A stretch of DNA of 64,000 bases from Ariolimax columbianus (lineage: Eukaryota; Mollusca; Gastropoda; Stylommatophora; Arionidae): positions 43,842,675 to 43,906,674 of the forward strand of contig JAVGWX010000013.1 of assembly GCA_036924085.1 (NCBI GenBank). The letters are read 5' to 3'. Numbering within the stretch: the first letter of the stretch is position 1; every line of letters begins with the position of its first letter. The notes below the pieces were generated by a model. That model made no database searches and was not told where the DNA came from. It saw only the letters and a program-made list of their open reading frames with translations. This document shows, in pieces, positions 21,931 to 31,100 of this stretch. The position numbers were made by a program, and so were the translations under genes.

Positions 21931-21943
21931 GAATCAGGGGTTG

Positions 21944-22769
21944 ACATTGGCGATCTCTTTCCTGATCAGAGGGCCAGTACTGATCAGGGTCATAGGTTTC
22001 AATACTTATGTCTGACTGTAGCACCACTCCCTCTGCCACCCATTGCTTATTAGTAAATTGAATGGTGTTATTGTTTTTGTTGTGTGTGTGTGTGTGTGTT
22101 AGTTTCTGAGATACAAGACGATGAAGGTGATAGTGTAGAAAAACAGCACAAACATATAGTTACCCGTTTTACGCATCCCTTGCTTGAAAAACACTTTTTC
22201 AAAAACAAGTTCCACAGAGGACAGATGATCAATGTATACAAGATCGGTATATCTGTTAGTTTCCACTTTGAACGTATTTATTATTACTACATAAACAAAC
22301 TAAACAGATCTACCTCAAATAAATCAGCCGCAAAAACTTAATTTCCCCATTCTCAATAATGGGCAAATTTTCAAATCCAAATGAAAAACAGAAGAAATCA
22401 TTTCCAAATGTCTAAAACAAATTTCAAAATGGTCATTATATTCAACTGGACAGGACGAAGTATTTTCAGCCAATTCTACGGTAGCCCGGTTGTCTATCTG
22501 TTATGTCACGCTTTGAAAAATGTCAGCCGTGAAACAGACAACAGCAGCAAGAAAAATGCCATTGGCAAATTTTGTTTGCCAATGGTTACATAACCGTCAA
22601 ACATGATTAAGTAGCCAACCCACGGAACACTCTGCTTAGTTGCATCTCATAACTTGCCTGACCTTTTACACTGCAAATATTCTTTGCTCCAATTTTTTTA
22701 CCCTGGCAACACACAGGAGCTATTTCTAAATACAACCTGTTCACTAATCCTTGAAAGAAACAAAGGATT
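21944..22769. other. unassigned; region beyond the TSSK4-like gene
   Basis: A (TG)n run lies at 22080-22100. An AATAAA on the minus strand at 22277-22282 could serve the TSSK4-like transcript but is about 490 bp past its stop. No other feature was seen. Confidence 0.4.
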
Positions 22770-25700
22770 TCATTGATCAATGCTGCAAGAACAAAAACTA
22801 AAATAACTCATTTTGTAAAACAATTTAAGAAATGGATGAAGAAACACAAGCTTGGCATTTGATTTCTCACCTAATTTGCCTTGAACAGAACATGCAGACT
22901 CCATCCAGCGGTTGCTCAGGATTGCATGAATGTCAGGCCTGGTCTGGAAGTCATGGGTGAATAGTTTCAGTACTATACTTCTCTCGTCGAAGGTGACCTG
23001 AGTGTGTGAAAGATAGACATATTTGTGTGAGGGATAAAATATAAAGGTATTTCTGTTGCAGCCACTGTTTTCAGGGATGAAGTCATAGAAACTTCATATT
23101 GCCAAGTCTCAGTATTTTTAAAAAATGTGGTAACAAATTCCTTTCCTTGGCCTGGAAGTAGATTGGAATGTTTCGAGACACGAATTTAACCCGGTACTTT
23201 TGTCATGAGAGGCAACCACTCATCCCCTTAGATGAATGAGGTTATCTTATATTCATCACATTCCTTCATGCAATGATCTCAATTCTAATCATTGGAAAAA
23301 ACATGCTAAATTTTATATTTGATTCACATTTTTGTTTCCACTTGAGACGATTGGCCATCAGTCAGCTGAGACTGTTGTTGTGGGATGGTCACTACTATCC
23401 CTAGCTTTGAGAAGCCATATGTTGGACTTTGATGGTTTATGGTGGATCCAAAGTTTGAGAAACTTCTACAAATATAACAGTACAACCTCTCTCAACTCTT
23501 CGACATTCCTTACTGGAACATGAGGTGAGGACAAAACACTGGCAATGAATAGAACACACATTTAGGAAACCAGTTGATAGCACTACAAAACAGTCTCTGT
23601 TTTTGGAATCTCCAAGGCAAGAAAAGTAGACGCAGATGAAAATACCCATTGAGAAATGAGCTCCAAATAAACATGAAGAAAACAAGAATGACATAGCTAT
23701 GGCTCAAACGTATTGCCCAGGACAGGAGGACTTGACATATATCTGCTGAATACCTGTGCTCCATAATGGTGCCCACTGAGTGATTTTGAAAATTGAAGAA
23801 TTGACACAAATGTAGTTATTCAAAGTGTACCACAACGATTCACAGAATGCACATGTCCAATTACCAACTATGATATCTGATACGAATCTTGGAACCTTGG
23901 TACTAGAAAAAGATGCGGCAACCTTGATGGTTTGTTTCTAAGGATCGACATCACTGCACTCCGAGTATACCCAATACGTGCTCAGTCACTCTCAGTAAAT
24001 GGTGCAGGGTCTGGATGCTGATTGTCCCTACAGCTCGCTGGTTGTACGCTCTCATGCTCCGTTCTCTCATGCTCCCCACTTCGCTTGAACCTTGCTTGAT
24101 GTTGAAACTTTGCAGTCTGTGGATTGCTGATTCATCTCTTTCGTTATCTCATCCAACAAATGGTCATTGACTGATTTAAAAATGTCACTCTTATCCATCA
24201 CCAACGTGCCCATTATGGGAGCTTGTGAAGCCAAAATGTCAACTCTTTCGCTGTCCTGAACCCCAGCATGACCAGAACAGTAGATTCATGTCAACCCCTG
24301 GAGGTTTGAAGCCTCAACAGCTTCTAACTCTATACTCTTCTATACTCCACTTTGTGGAAATTATCATACATTTGATATATCCCTGACTTCTTCTGTCTCT
24401 CCAACTGTAAACTGTCTTTTCTCAAGTTATACTGATAAGCACCAACAATAAGCTTTCTGTTGCAGACTATATCATCTCCCAAAATAGGTAGACCTATCAG
24501 TATTATAGGTATACTGAAAAAAGAGGTTAGATTCTAAATGGTTTTTGTAATGTTGCCTGTCTGTATCTAACGGCAAAACTGACTATTATGTGTTTCAAAT
24601 CCGCTGTAGTATTGTAGCTGTAGAGTCCATAGACCACAAAAAAAGCTGTAAAAGGTACATAATTTAGCAAATAACTAATACTTCTTTAGGCTAATGCCTT
24701 TTTACTTTTTAGGCTTTCTTTAGTGATAGAAAACGCATAGCGGCTAGTTAGTGGTTAAGACTATTATTTAAGAGACCATATTCACAATAGCTGAAACCAA
24801 CTATGGACAATGAAGTCTCTAGCAATGCATTCCTCTGTGAAATTACCCTATCCTTATTTTTACAGTTCAGTAGACAATTACTCGTCAGTTAAAAAAACAA
24901 TGCCAAATTTTAAATTTGAATTTACCTTCCTAAGAAATAAGATAAAGAAGTTCCTTGGAGCAGGTCCAGGACATAAGAAACATACTATCAAACAGGCCTT
25001 AACAGAGAAAGTGAAAGACGCAGACTTGTCATGAATTTTTACTTTCTTGATGGGTTACAATACTTTTGATCACTTGGCATTGTCGAGAATTTCATTGATC
25101 AAACAAACTTTTCACAAAATTCTTTTTGCATTGTGATTGTTGTGGAGGCAGCCATTTGCAACAATTGATCTGGTTCAGGGAGCGATCATTAAAAATAAAA
25201 CTTGGGAGGCACTAATTGTAGCTAAAAATACTTGAGTATTGATAAATTCACTTGTGTCTGAAGGATAAGTCGTTTTGTTTGTGTTTGTGTTGTGTGGTAT
25301 ACGTGGAGGAGTTGCCAATTGGATAGAAAATTGGTTAACAGGTAGAAGGCAGAGAGTTAACATAAATAAGTAGTACTCTGAGTATTGATACAAATATATA
25401 TAAATGATTTGGATAATGAAATTCACGGATGGTGCAAAATTGTGCGTCAGGGCCCTTTCTTCGCAAGAGGTGGATCTATTGAGATCATATTTAGCTACAT
25501 TTCATAAATAGTATGTGAGCTGGCAGATGGAGTTTAATGTATACAAATGTACAGTCATCCATATTGGTAGATCCAATAAATAACATAATTACCTGATGAT
25601 GGAGTGAACAATATTAGGCAGATAGAAAAGGAGAGATATCTAGGTGTTATAACAGATTATACAGGTAAGGTGTGGGTGCAAGTCCAGGTGGCAGTGAAAA

Positions 25701-28700
25701 AGGCTAATGCAATGCTGGGAAAGAAACATTACTGTATCATTCATTACACATAGGAGCAAGGAAGTTATAGTCAAACTATGTAAATCATTTATGAGACCTA
25801 AATTGGAGTACTGTATTCAGGTGTGGAGTTCTTACCACATAGTTTGTATAGACATGATATAAATGATACAAAGAAGAGCTACACAAATGATCATGGGATT
25901 TCAGAATTATAATTAAGAGGAGAGACTTAGAAAACTGGTATGGATTGTCTAGAACAGAGAAGAATATGAGATGATTTTATAAAAGTTTATAAATTAATCA
26001 ATGAAAAGGATAAATTAGACTATACCAAGTTTTTGAAAGTTCAACCGGCTAGAAGAACTATAGGGCACAGCTCCAAATTATTTAAAGAAAGGTACAGATT
26101 AGATATTAGGAAATGTTTTTGAAGTCAGAGAGTGATGAATGCTTGGAATGCATTGTCACATGATGTGGTGGAGGCAGGGTCAGTTAATGCGTTAAAAAAA
26201 GACAATGCATTATCACAGTCATTTTTCATAGCGATGAAGTTGAAAAACTGGTTGTATACAGACTAGGGATCAAGATGCTGAGCAGCGTATGAGCTGCAGT
26301 GGTCAGCAACCCATAGCTGACTGCTAGCGTCAGGGCAAGCGAACCATAGCTACCAAGACCCTTCTACACCTCCACGCGGTGATCCTGGATAACAGGCTAC
26401 ATCAGGGTAGACTGGCTAAGGAGAAGGGATCGAAGAGGGAATGCTAACCCGGTACTCAAAAATTGCTTGCTGAAGTCGGATGTGTTGGATCGAAAGGTGC
26501 AAATATCGCAGCCAAGCTGTAAACTACAACACAACGCATTCCGTTCTCTGGACTACGTTTCTGCTACTTAAGCCCTTTCAGGGTTTGGTAGTGGGAGATT
26601 GAGAACGAACGAAGAAGAAGAAGAAGAAGAAGAGTCCAATTTTATGGTAGCAAATCACAACCATTTGGTATTCGAAGTGGTGCTAAGCAACACTGCGTCC
26701 TGGCCCCGACATTGTTCAGACTATTATTTAAAGAGCCGCCTCACGCTTGGTGAAGAGAAGCTGTTCCAACAGAGAAGAGAAAAGAAACTCCGCAAGGATA
26801 AAGATAGCAAAATATAAGTACACATTTGTCCCAGGCTGACATACTGTATTCCAAAACTGGCATAACTGCCCCTGTATAGACATTTTTAAGAATGCGACTA
26901 TTTGCTTCCCAGCTTGTGCCGGCCAACTTCTTCATTAGGGAGAGTTTTCATGTTGCTCTCTGTTCTATGTTGTTCGTGTGTGGTTTCCAGGTGAGCCCTT
27001 TGTCTAGCTTTATCCAAGGATACGTAGGGTATTCTTCATTTGTGATTTCAGTTTCTTGTAGTTGTAGTTTAAATGTTTCTTTCCGGTTGGATAACGAGAA
27101 GCATGCTACTACTATCTTTGAGGTATGTATTTGGACTCCTCAGTCTGACGCCCATTCTCTCTATCTATCTTCAGTCCCCTCATGTCGTTAGACGTCGTGG
27201 GAAGGTGTGACTTCCTCTGTTTTATATTTTTTTGGCAGGTGAAAATCCTCTGGTGACTTGCCAGGTCAATCCCAGCATCTGTTAGCCCCTGGAATAGACG
27301 ATCGCTTATTTTTAAGACTTGTGGAAGTGGAAGCGTACATTAAAGCAAGGTAGACTCATAGCCTATCAGGCACCATCTAAGCCGCTCCGCTAACCACATA
27401 ACCAAGACCTGAAGTTATAGTTCCCTTTGTTTGCGACATATTCTCTGTGACGCGAATATATCTCGAATAATTTTTAACTTGAATTTTGCTCGAGCAGAGG
27501 CCGTTAGGCCTACTTTTTCGATTCCCAACTGCTACGGTATTTCTAACGTGCGCGCCACTGCACACGGGTGTCTGATCTCACTACTCAGAGATCAGGGGAA
27601 ATATTTACCGGATGATCCACGTGAAAAAATCCCGGTCTCCACCGTTATTTGAACCCGCGACCTCCAGCACCCGAGACGGACACCTTACCTCGAGACCACT
27701 GGGACGCCAATTCCCCTATGACATTCAGTGCATCCAGCATCCTGTGTTTAGTAGTGAGTTGGTTCTCTGTAGTACACCAAGCTGCAAGATCATCCGCATC
27801 GAGAGCCCTGGAGATATGCTTAGGAACTGTCCCCACTTTGTCGTTGATCAACATGCTGAAGAGGGTAGGTGATATGACTCTTCCTTATTGCACTCCATGT
27901 TGGAGAGTGACGCGATTGCTCAGAAGCCCACGTGCACCTCTATTATTGTTTGTGTGTCACTCTCTGTACCTCTCTCACTGTTTGTCTTTCTCTGTACCTT
28001 TCTCAGTGAGTGTGTGTGCCTCTCTGTCTCGCTGCGTGGGCCACTCTCTGTATCTCGCTTACGATGTGCATTTCTCTCTGTGTACCTCTCTCACTAAGTG
28101 TGTGTCTCTTTCTGACCCTCTGTGTTCTCGCTCTGTACTTCTCTCACTGTCTGTCTCTCTGTTTACCCCTCTCTCTGTGAATCACTTTCGCCGTGGCCGT
28201 GTGTGTGTCTTTCTCTACACACCTCTCCCAATGTATATATATATATATGTCTCTTTCACTGTGTGCATCTCTCTTCTCTTATTTCTCTATCTCTCTCTCT
28301 CTCTGTCTCTCTCTCTGTCTCTTTATGTGACACTCTGTGTGTCTCTCTTTTTACCATGTGCGTGTTTATATGCATGCTTCTCTCTCTGTCTTCTCTCATA
28401 CTCACTTGAGTATGCACAGACGCCTTAGATACTTGAAAAGTGTGGAGTAACTTCCACAGAAAAGGATCAGAGCACCACGTATAATGAGCCAAAGACCATA
28501 TTTAAAGCCAATCTCAGGGAAAATGGGCCGATCAACACCCCCACTTCCGAAAAGAAGACTTATACTATTATTTAGATAAAGAAAAACAAGTCATCTTTAC
28601 ACTGCGACTTAATTGTCGTCTTATCAGAAAAATGAGGACTGGGACAGATGCCATGCGGTCATGTAGTTGAGTATACTATGACCAGGTACACACCCTACAA

Positions 28701-30406
28701 AGTTTACACAAGAAGAGAGAGAACATTTCTAGCCTTACCAGACAGTTGGGAGACAAGAGTTTCACGGAGATAATACAGCCGTACAACTAAACTTAACTTA
28801 ACGTCGTTATAATAGTTTAGAATACTCTGCAGAGTATGTATACAGCCAGTTTCTTTTCGTTTACTTGATCTAAAAAAAACTTTACGCATTCTATGTATTC
28901 TTGAATGTTTTAATTGACCCTAAATCACTCATTCCTGTCGCAATGCATTCCAAGCATTCATCACTCCATAACTAAACACAATTTTACCTTTTATCTAATA
29001 TACACCTTTCTTTAGTTAATTTGTAGCTGTGAGGCTCCCCCCCCCCCTCCTCCCCCCCCCCCTCCTGCTCTTGTAGACGACTGTACTTTAATAAACTTGT
29101 TATAGTCTAACTTATCCTTTCCTTCGATTATCTTATAAACCTGTATTGTCCCCTCGAATTCTTCTCTTTCCTAGACACTGTAGGCCGGTTTTTCTTAGTC
29201 TTTCCTCATAACTGTAATTCTGGAATCCCACTATCAGTTTTGTCGCTCATTTTAGTATCCTTTCCAGGATGTTTATATCTACTGTACGATAATGACTCCA
29301 CATCTGAACACAGTACTTTAACCTATGTTTAACTAATGCTTTATACAGTTTGACTATCACTTCCTTTTTCTAAGAGAAACCAGGACCTTGATCTGATGAT
29401 GAACGCAGAAGAAGAAGAAGAAGAAGAAGAAGAAGAAGAAGAAGAAGAAGAAGAAGAGGTTTGTATTCATATACATGTTCTCATATCTTCAAACAGACAA
29501 ATACATTCATAACGAATTTATGAAGGTAGAAAAACATGCGTTTACCTTTTTATATTTCTGCCACGGGAATTCCAACTTTCGTTGTTCCTCAAGTACTCCG
29601 CTATTCCCTCTGCTTTCGTCAAAAGGCATCTTGCCAGTCACGAAGATATACAGTATTACTCCTATAGCCCACATGTCAGCTTTCTTTGGGTCATAAGGTT
29701 CGCCTTTAAGAATTTCCGGAGCTGCGTAAGATTTGGAACCACAGTAAGTTTGGCTCATAGACTGCGTGCAGTTTCCTTTAACGAATCCAAAGTCGCAGAG
29801 CTTGATGTTGAAACACTTATCCAACAGTAGGTTCTCAAGCTTCAGATCGCGATGAGTGATGTTCAGGTCATGAAGATACCGCACAGCATCGCACAATTGC
29901 CAGGTCCATCCCTTGGCTAGATTCTCGGACAGAGCACCGACCTTCTGAATGTAACGCAAAACATCGCCATTTTCGGCAAACTCCAAAATCATGTATACAC
30001 GGCGTCCATCATCGAAAGCATCCATAACTTTGATAATATTCGGATGACGCAGACCTGGCCAAATATCTAACTCACGCGGAAGGAACTTTGTTTGGAAATC
30101 TTTGGGTGCCTTATTTCTATCTACAATTTTTACAGCGACGAAGGGTTTGGTTTTATTCAAAGATATAGCTAATTTTACCTTCGAGTAACTGCCATTTCCC
30201 AAAGTCTTTCTAACAAGATACCCATTCTTGGCGAGAACTGCTCGATATGTTGGCCTATACGTGACCGATTCAGTTCTGGACGCGCTTGATCTTTTGACTT
30301 CTATAGGTTCAACCTCTGCTTGTGTTATCCGAAGCTCTTCTTCCAACACCCGGAGCCGACCCCCCTCGTCTTCCATTTCAAGCTTCTGTCTTTTGACTGG
30401 CAACAT
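22770..30406 (-). CDS. TSSK4-like testis-specific serine/threonine kinase, multi-exon gene
   Basis: This is a serine/threonine kinase of the TSSK group, which acts in male germ cells during spermiogenesis in animals. Exon 1 (29546-30406) encodes 287 residues; exon 2 (22871-22997, or reading on to a stop at 22770) supplies the end of the C-lobe. The intron of 6548 bp is GT-AG and phase 0. Key residues are the Gly loop LGNGSYSKV (69-77), Lys93 in FVAVK, Glu112 in FLPRE, HRD 185-187, DFG 205-207, activation-loop Thr220 in SQTYCGS and APE 229-231. Exon 2 adds VTFDERSIVLKLF and RPDIHAILSNRWM, the subdomain XI Arg and helix. GDVLRYIQ and the early acidic N-terminus of about 60 residues fit TSSK4 better than TSSK1/2. 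A strong donor (TTAG/GTGAGA) at 22871/22870 leaves open a third exon. Joined: 362 residues if exon 2 reads to its stop. Confidence 0.85.
22871..22997 (-). CDS. TSSK4-like kinase, C-lobe exon
   Basis: The acceptor is CACACACTCAG/GTCACC, preceded by a T-rich stretch. Translation in the phase set by exon 1 gives VTFDERSIVLKLFTHDF, then QTRPDIHAILSNRWMESAC. This aligns with kinase subdomain XI (the Arg before Pro is present) and with the Trp-Met end seen in TSSKs. The exon either ends at the GTGAGA donor (22870-22865) or reads through 33 more codons to TGA at 22770-22772. It is too short to stand out as an ORF, and was found by following the missing C-lobe. Confidence 0.8.
23001..23914. other. 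TSSK4-like intron, unassigned part
   Basis: No mobile element or gene was recognised. Confidence 0.4.
23915..24295 (-). mobile_element. LINE RNase H C-terminal remnant
   Basis: Minus-strand translation gives SGHAGVQDSERVDILASQAP followed by IMGTLVMDKSD. This matches the CPGHAGVxGNERAD...GxLxLD pattern at the end of RNase H domains in several animal LINEs. Further down, ECSDVDP resembles the terminal C-P-x-C motif. Stops are present, and the key His/Asp are partly preserved (GHAGV, ERVD). Confidence 0.65.
24296..25279. other. TSSK4-like intron, unassigned part
   Basis: No element was recognised. A 74-codon Lys-rich frame at 24810-25034 has no support as a gene. Confidence 0.4.
25280..26265 (+). 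mobile_element. CR1-like LINE, RT fragment, antisense to the TSSK4-like gene
   Basis: Decayed frames read GVANWIENWLTGRRQRVNI, then SWQMEFNVYKCTVIHIGRS, then KSFMRPKLEYCIQVWSSY and RVMNAWNALSHDVVEAGSV. It ends with KLKNWLYTD just before a family C element. This is the CR1 RT order from finger to 3' end. The catalytic FADD-type motif is only partly retained (FTDGAKLC). Confidence 0.88.
26268..26632 (+). mobile_element. family C element with GAA tail
   Basis: A close copy of 5566-5917, starting GGGATCAAGATGCTGAGCAG and ending GAGAACGAACGAAG plus about seven GAA units. It directly follows the truncated end of the CR1-like fragment, so it inserted into or replaced its tail. Confidence 0.88.
26822..27190 (-). 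mobile_element. I/Jockey-type LINE, RT C-terminal fragment
   Basis: Minus-strand text SLMKKLAGTSWEANSRILKN followed by VYTGAVMPVLEYSMSAW is a diverged relative of the LINE at 6223-8436 (MRKLAGTSWGADESILKKL). Upstream, KGLTWKPHTNNIEQRA fits the MTWK segment. It belongs to a different, older subfamily and lies in the TSSK4-like intron. Confidence 0.8.
27290..27420. repeat. dispersed repeat related to 12955-13160
   Basis: Shares GGAAGCGTA(C/A)ATTA(A/G)AGCA, the GCACCATCTAAGCCGCT-like block and 'taaccaagacctga' with 13075-13155. Confidence 0.55.
27421..27715 (-). mobile_element. SINE-B copy with tRNA-like head
   Basis: On the minus strand the head has an A-box-like TGGTCTCGAGGTAAGG and a B-box GGTTCAAATAA. 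Body elements follow: GGGATTTTTTCACGTGGAT, GTTGGGAATCG, GTAGGCCTAACGGCC and CAAAATTCAAGTTAAAAATT. Similar heads occur at 61740-62035 (minus) and 58220-58375 (plus). Confidence 0.8.
27716..27935 (-). mobile_element. I/Jockey-type LINE, RT catalytic-core fragment
   Basis: Minus-strand reading gives SPTLFSMLINDKVGTVPKH, then ALDADDLAAWCT, which is the RT catalytic box (normally YADD or FADD), then HRMLDALNVIGELAS. It is a different copy from 26822-27190. Confidence 0.8.
27940..28395. repeat. TC/TG-rich low-complexity tract
   Basis: Long stretch of TCTCTG- and TGTGTC-type simple sequence with a (TA)n spot at 28233-28248. The long reading frames over it follow from the skewed composition. Confidence 0.9.
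28396..28790. other. TSSK4-like intron, unassigned part
   Basis: Nothing recognised. Confidence 0.4.
28794..29395 (-). mobile_element. CR1-like LINE, RT C-terminal half with 3' tail
   Basis: Minus strand: VIVKLYKALVKHRLKYCVQM, then ILERILK...ATKLIVGFQNY, SYEERLRKTG, and an end with KETGCIHTLQSI. The tail has an ACTCTGCAGAGTATTC near-palindrome and a CGTTAAGTTAAG terminus at 28794. A C-rich run (29039-29061 on the plus strand) interrupts the frame. This is the best LINE copy for defining the CR1 tail that SINE-B shares. Confidence 0.9.
29407..29457. repeat. (GAA)n microsatellite in TSSK4-like intron 1
   Basis: About 16 GAA units. On the transcribed sense (minus) strand this is (TTC)n, starting 88 bases after the exon 1 donor. 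Confidence 0.97.
29546..30406 (-). CDS. TSSK4-like kinase, exon 1
   Basis: ATG at 30406-30404; 287 codons; donor AAAAAG/GTAAAC at 29546/29545. It contains a charged N-terminal extension (residues 1-60) and the kinase N-lobe and C-lobe up to LEEQRKLEFPWQKYKK. The chosen start is the first ATG in frame that leaves a short intergenic space to the divergent gene. The catalytic set (Gly loop, K93, E112, HRD, DFG, APE) is intact. Confidence 0.95.
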
Positions 30407-30815
30407 AAATCTGGACGTTTACCAGCTACATTTACAGAAAAATTTGAAAACGTGGAGAACTTCGTCAATCGTCCGGGTCTAAATGGAAGAGCATAAATAT
30501 TGCAGGTACACGGGACAAACAGGATTATACATCCTTACGTCCTGATGCCACAATATCAAAAGCATTAGGCTCAATGGCGAGGCTTGTGGCTTTCATTTGT
30601 AAACCCGGACGACGTCATATGTTAACAGTGACGCACATCCGCTTATTTGGATTTGTTGCAAATTTTCAAGGCGCCAAAGAGCACCGGAAGAAAATGAAAG
30701 ATAAGTAGGCAGCACAATCACAGCCATTTTGCAAGTTCTAGTTCGTGTGTATCTTATACAGAACCCGATTATCGCATGGACTGGTTCCTGTGTGCTGTAT
30801 TGGCTTTAAATTAAA
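30407..30815. promoter_or_regulatory. shared intergenic region of divergent kinase genes, candidate bidirectional promoter
   Basis: Only 409 bp separate the two start codons, so both 5'UTRs and promoters must lie here unless upstream non-coding exons exist. A CRE-like CGACGTCA (7 of 8 to TGACGTCA) is at 30610-30617. A GTGACGCA variant lies at 30628-30635 and an ETS-like CCGGAAG at 30684-30690. No TATA box at a convincing position was seen. Site calls are by eye and short, hence uncertain. Confidence 0.6.
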
Positions 30816-31100
30816 ATGACAGGCACCGTTGTCAAAGAATTCGCCTTTTCTGATGATGAGGTATATTTAAAGAAACTTGGTTACAGTATTGGAACAACTA
30901 TCGGAGAAGGATCTTACGCCAAAGTTAAGAGCGCATACAGTGATAAACTTCAGAAGAGAGTGGCGATGAAAATAATAGACAGAAGAAGCGCACCAAAAGA
31001 TTTCAAAGAAAAATTTTTACCCCGTGAGCTAAAATGCATGAAAGCAGTTAATCATGTCAATTGCATAAAACTGTATGAAATAATCGAATTCGAACAAAAG
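30816..31100 (+). CDS. TSSK1/2-like kinase, exon 1
   Basis: 95 codons, [15 protein letters not shown] to YEIIEFEQK; donor AAAAG/GTTGGT, phase 0. Encodes the N-lobe: Gly loop, Lys52 and Glu71. Confidence 0.95.

Noticed and set aside
24810..25034. 74-codon Lys-rich frame in the TSSK4-like intron
   Set aside because: No recognised domain, no splice logic linking it to the kinase, and length within chance for A/T-rich sequence.
27649..28428. 259-codon Leu/Ser-rich plus frame
   Set aside because: Starts in SINE-B and LINE antisense and runs through TC-rich low-complexity sequence.
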